NCBI GenBank assembly: GCA_036245805.1
Contig: BTRK01000003.1
Span: forward strand, 8,494,001-8,558,000
Direction of reading: 5' to 3'
DNA from: Pristionchus mayeri
Taxonomy: Eukaryota; Nematoda; Chromadorea; Rhabditida; Neodiplogasteridae
Length of the DNA: 64,000 nt
Shown here: positions 23,246 through 34,500 of the stretch, piece by piece
Numbering within the stretch: the stretch's first letter is position 1
Layout of the letters: each line of letters opens with the position of its first letter
Translations under genes and position numbers: made by a program
Notes under the pieces: generated by a model
Told to the model about the DNA's origin: nothing
Databases searched by the model: none
What the model saw: the letters and a program-made list of their open reading frames with translations, nothing else

Positions 23246-24890
23246 AGATGAACTATTTTAGAGCAACTTGTTCATTTTTCACTGTTGCGACCTTTGCAGC
23301 AAAGGCAGTTCATAATAGTTTTTAATTTCTTGCTCGCACACAGATTCCCCCCACTTCAAACTTTCCCAGTTTGTAGAGCTCGAAATTCTGTACTTACCTG
23401 ATTGTTTTCGGAATTTATTTCGACGGGTAATGTACTTTCCTGGAGCCTTAAATACATTTTAATGGGCTGCACGAGTCACTTTCTGGGAATTCGCAATCTC
23501 AAGTCCGCCAGTTCGATTTCCGGCAAGTGCACAGCTGTTTTTGCCATTTTCTTTCTATTGATTTTTTACTAAATTGATTATATGTTTCCGACCTCAATAC
23601 AGTTCTCTATTAGGGCAAAATTTAAGACCGAACCAGAAAATTAAAAATCGATTTACAGATCCTTCTAAACTTTTCAGCTTTGCCCATATACGCTAAATCA
23701 CATTCACATAACGTAGAAATGCCCATCTACACTATTCAAAGAAAGGGCGTACCTATAAATGCGAAATTTCATACGAGGGAGCCAAGGAAAAAATCGGTTT
23801 TACCGCCGCCGAATCCACTCGAGTGGGTGATTCTCTCGTGATGTCTCTCGTTTATGTTTTTAATTATAACATTCATTGTCATTAATAATTTTTTAGTTTG
23901 AATTTACGTGAAATTTTGATCTGGGATTTTTGATACATGGACAATTTTTGTGCACGGACTTTTATGTTTCACTAGTGAACGATATCCGGCCCAGCTCGAT
24001 ACTCACTGATAATACTTGTCATCGTTGGTCGTTTAAAAATAAATCAATCACTAAGCTGACCATAAGCCAAATGAAATACTGATCTCAGACTCGCACAGCA
24101 CAGGTTGCCTGCGGCTGCTGCACGAGACGGGTTCGAAGGTCGTTCTGACACTCCATGAAAGAGTAGGAGTCTCTCTGATTGTTTCAAATTATGCCTTATA
24201 AATGTGAGTCAGTTCACAGTCTCCCGCGAGCTTGATGTTTCGACAACAGTTTTTAACTATTCGTGATGGGTGTTTATAATCGTTCGCTTCTTTGTTGTCA
24301 AAAATTATCATGCACGCCGTACTGACAGCGCTATTGCTCAGCCTGCTAAGATCATCGATTAGTCATCTCTTCTTCACTTGTTCGTGTACAATATTGGTCG
24401 GTCGTACATTCCTCTCCTATATCCTATCTCTATCTCTCCTATGGCACGCATCTCACATCAGGCGGCGTGCTTTTCCTCTCCTTCATCGTCCATGAGCATT
24501 TCGTGTTCGCTGGCGAGCAAATCGTGTGATAAGGGGAACTTGTTGGATTGTGATTGTTCTATTTTTTCGTAAGAAAAGAGCTTGATGTGATCAATTTAGC
24601 GGTGAGAGTACGCTCGTTTTTGGCAAATAAAAGGTAACCAATCATTAGCCAAATCAGCTAAAATACGCTGTTTGTCTAGAAATGATCGGAAACCCTTTTG
24701 GACGAGATCTTTAGGTCAGATTTCTCAATTTAAAAATTTGGCGTATCTGATTAATGTTTGTCGCTGAAAATCGCAGGTTTAGCGCACGTGTTGAATCATA
24801 GAAAATTTCAAAAATCGAAATTGAGAAATCTGGCTTATAGATCTCTTCCAAAAAAAACTATAAAAATGATATTTTCAGATCTAATTTTCC
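23246..24890. other. repeat-derived DNA, no gene
   Basis: Positions 23,770-23,850 repeat 20,563-20,640 in the same orientation (CGGTTTTACCGCCGC). Positions 24,605-24,850 resemble the core of the foldback at 48.7-48.97 kb. A weak tRNA-like box B (AGTTCGATTTCC) is at 23,510. ORFs are not protein-like. Confidence 0.5.
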
Positions 24891-24925
24891 GCCCCAAATT
24901 TGATCCGTTACGATAGCTTTTTTAA

Positions 24926-25211
24926 AGGGGTGCTCCGGAGAAGAACTGTCAATGTTGTGATTCAGTGGATGTTACAGAGCTCACTCACCTGACAAGAAAT
25001 CACTTTGTACGAAGTTCCACAGTCGTCTACGAGGCTGTTTACACACGCGAGAAGTTCATTGATAGCGCAGGGTCGTGATTGTAGCAGTTGTGTTTCACTA
25101 GTTCTACGTATGTTTCGCATCTTTATTGGGCTAAATTCGCAACAGTTTCCCATTGAGAGCGCAGAATTTTCGTTGTGGGACCCTCTAACATTCATTCCCC
25201 GGAGCATTCCT
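24926..25211. mobile_element. TTAA-flanked element, ends AGGGGTGCTCCGG
   Basis: TTAA at 24,922-24,925 and 25,212-25,215 brackets inverted ends (AGGGGTGCTCCGGAGAA and the complement of GGAGCATTCCT). Related single ends occur at 19,880 and, more diverged, at 31,755, 38,855 and 51,110. A second TTAA family distinct from the one at 2,212. Confidence 0.65.
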
Positions 25212-25861
25212 TTAAAATCGATATCTGACATTTTCATGTGCCCTAACATTCAGCATTTGGTAGTACCATTTCAGCAAAAAAAATTGAGAATTATTTGAAT
25301 TTGGACCATCCGTGGCCTGTTCACATCAGTTACGTTCTCTGGTGGACGACCTCTTAAACCACGGCTTACACGGCCTCGACTCACAATATAAGATTTGGCA
25401 AAATACGTAACCCTTTTCTGTTTGTAATTCTTTAGTGATTGAAAAAAATTCAAAAAGTGCACTTGTCTCATTCGGGCTGCACGAGTTCTTCATGAACACT
25501 ACATCACAGTCAAGCCAATAGGTCCGTATTCCATTCGAAGAGAAAATAACCATAAATTATGGAGGTGTATTGGCTCGTAGTTTAAAAAAAAATCGTCTTC
25601 ACAGACCTTGGATCCTATCGTTGAATCTTGAAGAGGAAAAGCTGGCGTTGCCCCTCTACGAGAGACCTGTGCTTCTGAGATTGCAATGATAATCTCAAGC
25701 AAAACCATTCAATTCATATTGACTGTAATGTCGTAGCGTATAGCTGTCTGTCTGTCTGTCCGTTAGTTTGTCTTGACGCATACCGTATACCACAAGGGTG
25801 CCTTACACCATTATGTATTTTACCAAAATGAAGAAAACTTAAATACACGCTACCGTTTCTA

Positions 25862-28280
25862 ATCGTTTCCACTAAACCTCGTACCGCAGCAAATGATCAC
25901 CGATTATTTACACTCGGAATTAGTTTCTGCTCAACAAATCTTTTATTTCTAGCTGAAAAAATACACCTATAATAAAAAAATCGATCTGATAGTGGAGTAA
26001 AGATAGGCAAAACTCGATTTTTTTTTGCAAAATGCTTGCATCAACTGATGATACCAAAAAGTGTAAATTTCATATGTTTTAAAGAAGGGATGAAACGATA
26101 AACAACACAGCTCATTTTGTCACTCACCCATATTTCTGCAATGTGCGAGTGCCAGCCAGATTTGGAATAAGAGATCAAAGATATGTAATTTATGCGCATT
26201 TTTTCTGGCCATATGTAAGGATTTCATTCTTTATAAACACTACATCACTTCATACTCAAGCTTTGCAATGAAAAAAAGAAGAAAGATGGCTGCAATTTCG
26301 CAAATACATGAAATTTTAAGCCGAGTAACAGCGAAATCCGATCAACTCTATGCACTGCCTAACTATCCAAAGGTAGGGTAAAAATATAACACAGGAACAA
26401 CGACCATATTCTCAATTCGGGAAAATTCGATTTTCTTAACTTCGATTTTTTGCATGTTTAGACTCATATATCTTTTCGATTTCGATACGAATTCCCAATT
26501 TTCTAGGTAATTCAAGTATGACAGAGGAACATACGTCAGAAAATATTCAAAGTTGGGTCATCACCTATAAGGAAGGCTTAAAATTTCATGTATTTGCGAA
26601 ATTGCAACCATCTTTCTTCTTTTTTGAATTAGTAGACCCCTCTCATTCACGAATTTTTCTACGAAAAGTTGGCTCAAGGGGTAACTTTTCACGAGGAATC
26701 AAATAATCTTAATTAAAATGACATACATTGAAACACTTTTTCAGGACATACATTTGGAAAATTCAAAAAGCCACAACTTTTTTCGTAGATGAGCTGGCTT
26801 TTCATTTCCAACAGTAAAAATGCTTATCTCGTCGAGTTCTTTCAGAATTACTATCTATGTATGGGGATTGGATCAACCGTTCACGATTTACAAAAACCGA
26901 CCTCAGCGTTGAGGCGCGCCACTGAAAATCAGGGGTCAGAGATACGACTTCCTAAGGACGATTTTCGAACTCTACGTGAAAAGGTACCCTTAGGGGCATC
27001 TTAAAATCAACTCTTTATTTTTTGCTGTACGGCACATAGGTGAAATTGCTCAGTTCTCTACTAACCAGGAATGGCCGCGAGGGCAGGTTGGAGTTTTAGA
27101 ACGAGACCTAGCGGGATCGAAAGAGGGTCAAATTCTAAGAGCTTCTACGTTTTTCATATCTGCTGAGGGCCTATGTGGACGGCTGGGTTGTAGTGGGATT
27201 TCAGAACATAGCCTAAGAATTTGACGGTTTTGCACCTCTCCCTACTATGAGCGCAGACACCCACATAGGCCCTCAGCAGATATGAAAAACGTAGAAGTTC
27301 TTAGAATTTGACCCTCTTTCGATCCCGCTAGGTCTCATTCTAAAACTCCAACCTATCCTCGCGGTCATTCCTTGTAAGCTCCAAGATTTGAATTCCCGCA
27401 ATTTCTGTATCTCGGTTCCCAGTGGAGCTAGAGACTTGAAATGCGACTTTTAGGGTTAAAAGGGGCAAAAAATCTTTTAAACCAAATTTTCGCTAGCTCT
27501 ACAGGGAAGGGAGATATGAAATTGCGGGTATTCAAATCTCGGTGCTTTTCCAAAGTCGTTTCCAGGAAGAAATTAACACTTTGACCTTTTCCAACTCCTT
27601 TTCCGAGATTTTAACACCACATTATGGAGTGATCTGGATCATGCGCTGCGGAATGAGCAGCGCTAAATACAGAAAGTCCATTTTTTGAAACTGTATACAA
27701 GCCGAACGAGATGTGTCTTTAAAAATGCACAAAATTAGGGTGCGTATGCATGCCAAGTACCGACAAAGTTGGTCGGACAAAATCGATTTTTCTCGACAAA
27801 TTCAGATTCATTCATGTTGGCTTTGCAAAATAATTCACCGATTGCAAATTGTGCAACTTTTCATTGCAAAGCTTGAGTATGAAGTGATGTAGTGTTTATA
27901 AAGAATGAAATCCTTACATATGGCCAGAAAAAATGCGCATAAATTACATATCTTTGATCTCTGCTTTCAAATCTGGCTGGCACTCGCACATTGCAGAAAT
28001 ATGGGTGAGTGACAAAATGAGCTGTGTTGTTTATCGTTTCATCCCTTCTTTAAAACATATGAAATTTACACCTTTTGATATCATCAGTTGATGCAAGCAT
28101 TTTGCAAAAAAAATCGAGTTTTGCCTATCTTTACTCCACAATATCATCAGATCGATTTTTTATTATTGGTGTATGTTTTTTTTAGCTGGCAAGAAAAGAT
28201 TTGTTGAGCAGAAACTAATTCCGCGTGAAAAGAAGCGGTGGTCATTTGCTGCGGTACGAGATTTAGTGGAAACGATTATC
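25862..28280. mobile_element. 2.4-kb foldback with nested foldbacks
   Basis: The outer arms 25,862-26,275 and 27,860-28,280 are inverted copies (AATCGTTTCCACTAAA and partner). Inside lie three smaller palindromes: 26,274-26,628 (AAGAAAGATGG), 27,066-27,376 (AGTTTTAGAACGAGACC) and 27,375-27,548 (CCGCAATTTC). The ORF at 26518-26706 arises from arm sequence. Confidence 0.85.
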
Positions 28281-29290
28281 GATGTCTAAAGCAAGCAAAT
28301 TGGAAAATTATAGTGTACGACATGAAATGATTGATGAGTTAGTTTCAGACCCCATAATCTAGACTGCGAGGAGGAGAGCGAGAGATATTGGGAAATTGAG
28401 TGAGAAAGCGTGTCTTCCGTACTCATTGCGCGCGTTAGTACGACATGATTGATACACATTGCTTCAGTCCGTGGGTTCACCGTCTTGATGCGACGGGTAA
28501 GAAATTTTTATTTAAACAAATCTTTTATCAAACAATGGAAACCACACCGGGATTGCTTGAGGTGAACTGATAACTATGAACACATCGGTCATCGCGAACA
28601 CACCTGATGCATGTATGCGAAACATTATTGTATTACAAATTTGTTTCACAATACTGCGTGGTGCAATATTAGAAGGAATACGCACTATATTTCTTGAGAG
28701 ATGTCATGTTTTTCTGGCACATTTTTGGAAAAATATATTGGATTTTTTGAAATCATATACGAAAATCATTTTAATCAACTACTATAATACGATGTATTTC
28801 TATGCTATGCTATGCACAGATTTTAATCAACTACTCCAATACGATGTATTTCTATGCTATGATCAGGCATAACACAATAATAACCTTATCTCCAGCTAAT
28901 GCTCGTTCGACGAATTTCTTCTTCTGGCGACGAAATCGCGGGGAAGACAGACGATCGACGACTGGTAGAAATTGAGGCAGATGATATCGCTTTGAGAGAC
29001 ACGATTAGAGAGATGGCAGACAACGATCAGTCAAGAGAATATTGTTGTTTCATTTTTGCATTGAAAGTTGGTCAAATTTCTTGTGACAATTCACTTGTGA
29101 TGATCAAGAACTCGCGCAGCCTGAGTTAACCAAGTGCATTTTGAGAAACTTTGTGTTATAAGAGGAACTATCTGAGCGGATCGAGCAATTTCTCCCATGA
29201 TGTAGCGGAAGATCTATTGCTAGATATTCCTCTTTGTGTGGTGTAAAGGGACTTGGGCAATAAGAATAGAATTTATTTACTATAATTTAC
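28281..29290. other. no confirmed gene; short tandem duplication
   Basis: A 40-bp unit ATACGATGTATTTCTATGCT with flanks is duplicated at 28,775-28,811 and 28,825-28,861. The plus-strand ORF 28899-29129 begins with an acidic, protein-like 45 residues and could be an exon, but no splice partner was found. Confidence 0.4.
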
Positions 29291-29307
29291 AAGTTTAAGG
29301 CGAAAGA

Positions 29308-29602
29308 GCCGAAGAAAGAGAAAGAGAAAGAAAGAGACGAAGAAAGAGACGAAGTGGTGTAGTGGTCTATGGCGCGCCCTCCCATTCCATCCCACCCGGG
29401 TTCGATTCCCGATCGTGACACCGTCTCCGCCCCACCAAGGTGCCTACCCATTGGGGACGGGGAATTGGTAGTCGTGACTAGATCACGCAGGTAAATAGGT
29501 CTGGCGAAAGGTGGGCACTCCGGACTGAATCTGCCCAAATTGACACTGGCCTAGCAGTGTTCTCCCGCGAGCCCAGTCTCGAAGACGGGATGTACCTTTA
29601 CC
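29308..29602 (+). mobile_element. tRNA-derived SINE with target-site duplication
   Basis: The head has a box A (GTGGTGTAGTGGTCTATGG) and a box B (GGGTTCGATTCCCG) in tRNA-like spacing, followed by a body of about 180 bp and a short CCTTTACC tail. It is bracketed by a 14-bp direct repeat TTTAAGGCGAAAGA (29,294-29,307 and 29,603-29,616). This is the signature of LINE-assisted retroposition. GA-rich sequence precedes box A. It would be transcribed by Pol III from its internal promoter. Confidence 0.8.
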
Positions 29603-29619
29603 TTTAAGGCGAAAGAACT

Positions 29620-30445
29620 AATTAATAAACAAGAAGGGGAATGGACTGTATTGATTTATGAGAGGTAAGTGTACCTTTTATTCCTGATGATGAGCGGAGA
29701 GGAGAGATTATCGATCGACGGTCGATCAGCTTGACGTGGCTACGCCAGGAAAGGTTGAAATCTCCTGACAATGAAGCGTAATGAACGCGGGATGGATGAA
29801 TGGTAGCACGCAAACGATTATGCGATACTATGGAGTGATTGGAGAGAATGATGACAAATGTGGTTGGATGAAATATGGGCGGAATGAACGAAGAACTTGG
29901 TGAAAGTACGATGAATTAGCTCGCGACAACGGCAGGACAGCTAACGGGTGAGTGAGGCTAGACAGTGAGTCGTCTAGAATGGAATGGTTGAAGTTGACCG
30001 GGAGAAGGGCGACGACGTGAAGCAACACGTCAATCGATCATCAACGACAACAACCAGGACGAAAACGTCCAGGAAAATATATTTCGAAATTAGACTGAGT
30101 ATCGCGGCTCGGTACACGTAGTCGGGTTGACCCGCAGCGAGTGCGTTGGTAGGTGCACACCGTAATTCATGAAGCGAGAACTGATTTTATTTACTGTCGA
30201 ATTATTAAATTGATTTATTTATTGGATTTTATTGATTATGAGTTAATGAAATTAGAGTAGCGAAGATATTTCGCTACACTGGGAGGGAGGCAAAAGAAGG
30301 AATGGGAGTGGTTGGTATGTGATGGGATCGAGTGAGTGAATGGTTTGATGGATGAAGGATTGAGTGGTGGGGTTGAAAGGACAAAGAAAAAATGAGAGAC
30401 AATTAACGATCTATGTACAAATAGCATAAAACTTCGATTGGGTGA
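29620..30445. other. no gene; purine-rich, low-complexity flank
   Basis: Repeated GGATGAATGG/GAGTGAGTG-like words run through this stretch. Minus-strand ORFs here are Ser/Leu/Pro-rich, as expected from such composition, and are not supported as genes. Confidence 0.4.
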
Positions 30446-30448
30446 CAA

Positions 30449-31254
30449 TTAAATACACATGTTTGCCAATCTGGCCGATACACTAAGTGGGGTCACCTTT
30501 GGGATACGATCTTCTTCTAGTTCACTTGGGTCTCTCTGCTCGGCCTTGGCTGGCAATGAGTGGTCGTGGCTTGGTCGTCGATCGAGGGCTATGACCCTTG
30601 ACCTGGAATTGGACGAGTGATTGGATTGATGGTGATTGGAAAATTTCAGTGTATGGTCACTCTGGAATCCTGGGGAGGGGGAAGAGAGAAAGGGGGCCCG
30701 GGTGCCTTGTGTTAGGTCACTACGAGTGGTGGACTCATCATGTAAAGCGATGCGCCTATTGTGGGCATGTACTCTCCCCTCTGCACTGGAAGAAGTGATA
30801 CTGCCATGAGGAATGAGGCTGTCATGATCATGACTGTTCGGACTAACGGGTGACTGAGTGGCTGCCTCTGGCTGAACTAAGTCCTCGATGCGCGGGTGAG
30901 ACACTACACTGCATGCCGCAGTGACAGTGGAGGGGCATGAAGGAGTGACAAGTGACTGTTCGGCAGTCATCAGTATCGATGTGGTGATCTCTGGACGAAT
31001 GGGTGTTTCACTGCTGCACGTGGAAAGGGGTGGGGAATGATGGGTGACGAGGTGCTGTTCAGAAGTCATCATCGACGATGATGTTTTATGCGCGTTTTCT
31101 GCTGGGAACGCGTGAGGGTGGGATCTCTCAGGTGTCGTCATAGCGATAGTGGTTAGAGGAGATCGAGGTGAGGCATCTGCTCCGGGATGGCACTCAGTGA
31201 TGGTCGTTGGACAGGCAGTGCTGTACTCAGAACTTGATCGGGCACTGGTCGCCA
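30449..31254 (-). CDS. Ser/Thr/Pro-rich ORF, left inverted copy
   Basis: Starting at MATSARSSSEYSTACP the frame is open for about 268 codons. It is low-complexity (Ser, Thr, Pro, His) with no domain, signal peptide or membrane segment that I can see. The first 140 or so residues match the plus-strand ORF from 41,164 nearly residue for residue, and homology begins almost exactly at the ATG. Relative to that copy, about 340 bp are missing here after ATQSPV, and the frame reads on into a different C-terminal half. It may be part of a mobile element or a duplicated host gene. Only composition and the conserved frame between copies support coding. Confidence 0.45.
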
Positions 31255-31328
31255 TGCTAAAAATTGAAATTTTCCTGGTTAAAAATATCAAACCCATTCC
31301 AAAAGTGCCCGGTGACTTATCCTCGCGA

Positions 31329-31353
31329 CTGTATATATATATATATATATATT
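31329..31353. repeat. (TA)n microsatellite at a repeat junction
   Basis: A TA run separates half of the foldback family at 39,357-40,163 (ending CGCGACTG) from the large inverted-repeat arm. Equivalent TA runs lie at 39,326-39,356 and 51,591-51,633. Confidence 0.9.
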
Positions 31354-31570
31354 GTTAAATAAATAAATATATTTAAATAGTTGTGCTGTATAAATAACGA
31401 TTCCCGATAGTCGAGTAAGCAAGCTGTCATACTCTTGCAAGAAAAGATAATAAACCGAAATATTCACTAACCAGGTGGACTGTCGTACTTTCGTTCATTG
31501 ATACCACGTTACAAAACGATTGATGCAATATTATGGACTCCCGCGGTGGAAAAAACAAAGTGAAGCCCGT
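31354..31570 (+). repeat. LTR-like arm terminus
   Basis: The segment contains TATAAATA, then AATAAACCG, then ends near CCACGTTACA, followed by an ATG opening a short frame MDSRGGKNKVKPVMSVQ. This order resembles an LTR (promoter, polyadenylation signal) followed by the beginning of a gag frame. Copies lie inverted at 39,040-39,325 and 51,330-51,590. No internal polymerase domain accompanies it, so LTR identity is a hypothesis. Confidence 0.4.
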
Positions 31571-34500
31571 GATGTCAGTGCAGATGCGTGAAATTATTTA
31601 GTGACCCACCTAAGTACCACCATTTTTCCCTGTCAAAGTAGAAAGTAAAATCACCCGTAGTAATTCTCATTGCCCTGGTGATCTGCTCTTCCTTATGTTT
31701 CTAAAATTGCTTTCATTTCTGATTGATACAGTACTTCTTAGTTGCATTTTGAATAAAAGGGGTGTTCCGTGGAACGACTGTTACGGAGTCATGCATCATC
31801 TGCGAGATCAAGCAGTGTGAGTACGAGTGGAATGGTAGGAGACCGGTTGAATACGGTTGAATATTTTTTTGTAGAAATCGCGAACGTAATTTTTTTTGCT
31901 TTTTTGATGTTTACATGGTGGATCGCGTGTTTTTTGAGACATCTCTATGAAATTTTTGACTGTAAATACTGTTTACTGCGTCCAATTGCCTTCAAATTCT
32001 ACACAGAAGTCATACTGAAGTATATAAACGTGTCAGCTTTCAAAATTTGCAAAATTGCAAAAATTTTGAAATTTTGATTTTTTCGACCATTTTTTACAAT
32101 CAAAAGTATCATAGAGATGCCTCAAAAAACACGCGATCCACCATGTAAACATCAAAAAAGCAAAAAAATCACATTCGTGATTTCTACAAAAAAAATCCCA
32201 GGGGTAGAAAAGGACGAAGAATACCAATCTGAAATAATCTGACAAGTAAAAGGAGATTTTTTTTCATGCATTTTTATTTTTTTTGCAAACCACCGAAAAC
32301 AAATTTTGTAGATTTTCTCCACAGATTCATCGGCCACATCGAAATTATTCGACTCCACGAGTCGGTCATTTTGCTCTTTTAAGCAACTTTAAATGCAAGT
32401 TTGAAGGGACATATGATTTTTTGAAATTTCGAAATTACCAGAGCCGGATTTTAGGCAGTTTTGAATTTACGGCTCCACCGACTTAAGTGAAAGTTACTAG
32501 GACTCAGGTAAATCAACCACCAAAAGGGGATTCAGATTGAAGCACTTTGAACAGTTTGTAAATGTTGGTCTCGATTTCATGCAATCTCTCAGAAGACCTC
32601 TGTTAAGTAGTTATTGCCTAAACAGTCACATCATGTTGCATTCTTCGTGAAACACATTTCAATTTTCAATTAACCACGCATCGGCGAGATACGAAAATTT
32701 AATAATGTCGCATAAAATGGGTCATAGCAAAAAAGTGGTCTCTGCAAACCCTATACATATAATTCGAAAAATGATCGTCTCGACAATGCGCATCTTTCTA
32801 TACAAATTTCAGTTTCCACTTTTTCCTAGTATTCGAGAACTAATTTTTCTATCAATTTGCATAAATATAATTTCACGTTATATATTTTGTTATAATGTTA
32901 ATCATTAGGTTTACCACCTCTAAAAATTGCATGTCAATTGGATAATTAGTTTTTGAGTTATTTAGGAAAATCGAAAACAGAGCAATGTGCATCCCGGCTG
33001 CACCGGTCGGTTTGGTGAAAAATGAAGCATACATGATGATTAGCGCCCTCGAAAACCCGGTTGCCACTCCTTCAAATTTTGAGTTTCAACAGGAGACGAC
33101 CTTACAGCGATTATCCCGTAGACAATGATTTATCATCTATGCCAACATTCCTAAAAATAGGAGATTCAATTATTGAATCATTATTATTGAATCACAAGCA
33201 CAGCGTGTCAGAGTGAATCGAAAACCTCATTTGCGTGGCGGAGCCTCTCCACTGCCTCTTTCACGTTAATCCCTTTATTTCACCGTCTATGCATCTCTCG
33301 GATCGGTCTCTTGCAAGGAATCAAAGGGATAATGAAATGATAGTTTTCACATTTCGTGTGAAACATAACTCAAATACCATATTTTACCCTAACAACATTC
33401 GAAGCACCTTTCTTTCGAATGTTATGAAGGGAAGGATATCTCACCTCTCTCGTGTAGCGTTGAATCCAGCGGCCTGTTGGTATTCCATCCAGTGGCTCGT
33501 TGTAGTCGCATAGCACGTGATGGAGTGACGAATCGTCGAGTGGGAGTGGATTACCCTAACCTTCTATCATACCTGAGTTCATCTCCTAGTGAGAGGAACC
33601 TGATCCGATAGAACTATGAACACGATGGAACGAATTGAATTACAATTTCCAAACTGGACAGTTGGGCAAGTTTATCGCAGGTAACGACAACGAAAGGGTG
33701 AACTATAGGATGGGATGATAGCTAGGGTAGCGGAAGTACAATATCACTATGCAGCGTCTAGACTAGAGATAGAGAGATAGAGTTAAGATATAGAGAGATA
33801 GCGGTGCGCCCCCATGGCGTGGAGGACGGGTGGTGGTGTAACAGCTGACGGCGAGTGATGACGTCGAGTGTTGATTAGTCTCGACTGCCAGCTTGTTCTG
33901 TTTTTATACTCTTTGTCTAGTCCTCTGTCTCATCGTCTCGTTCTCTCAAAGCTACATGATATATATTAAGCGTGATGGAACTCTGGAGTCATGTAATTTA
34001 AGGAATTTATGATGACTCATCCTGATCAATAGTGCATCTGCTAAGAATAGTAACATTTCCCAGAATTAGTCGACAGCTAACGTTTAGAGTACAGGTAAAG
34101 TGCAGATGACTCATTGATCGGTCAAAGTTCATGGCCCGAGAGTATCATTTGGACCTAGAAATAGCTCATAGGACAAAGTACAGATTGTGAAATAGTCTGC
34201 AACTTCCTTTGAACCAAAGATCAGATTATTCTCTAAACTTCATCTAATCCATATTATCATGACATCCCACTATCTAATTTTGCTGAGGACCCGGCAGCTA
34301 CAACCGAGAAAGGGCATGTTCTAAGCTACCCTAATGCAATTGCTACATGATGGCTCGATGTAGATATTATCTTGGGTGTCGCTTGACTTCGGAGTTGCCC
34401 TCGTCTGGTTGTCGAATCGTAGTTGAAGATTATCGTTGATCATCTTCATTTGTTGTCGTTGAGCACTTGTCGATCTGGCCTGGTATACTGCAATTCAAGA

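Noticed and set aside
31769..32358. ORFs with a shared FLMFTWWIACFLRHLY peptide
   Set aside because: They arise from inverted copies of repeat arms at 31.9, 32.2 and 37.6 kb and are not independent genes.
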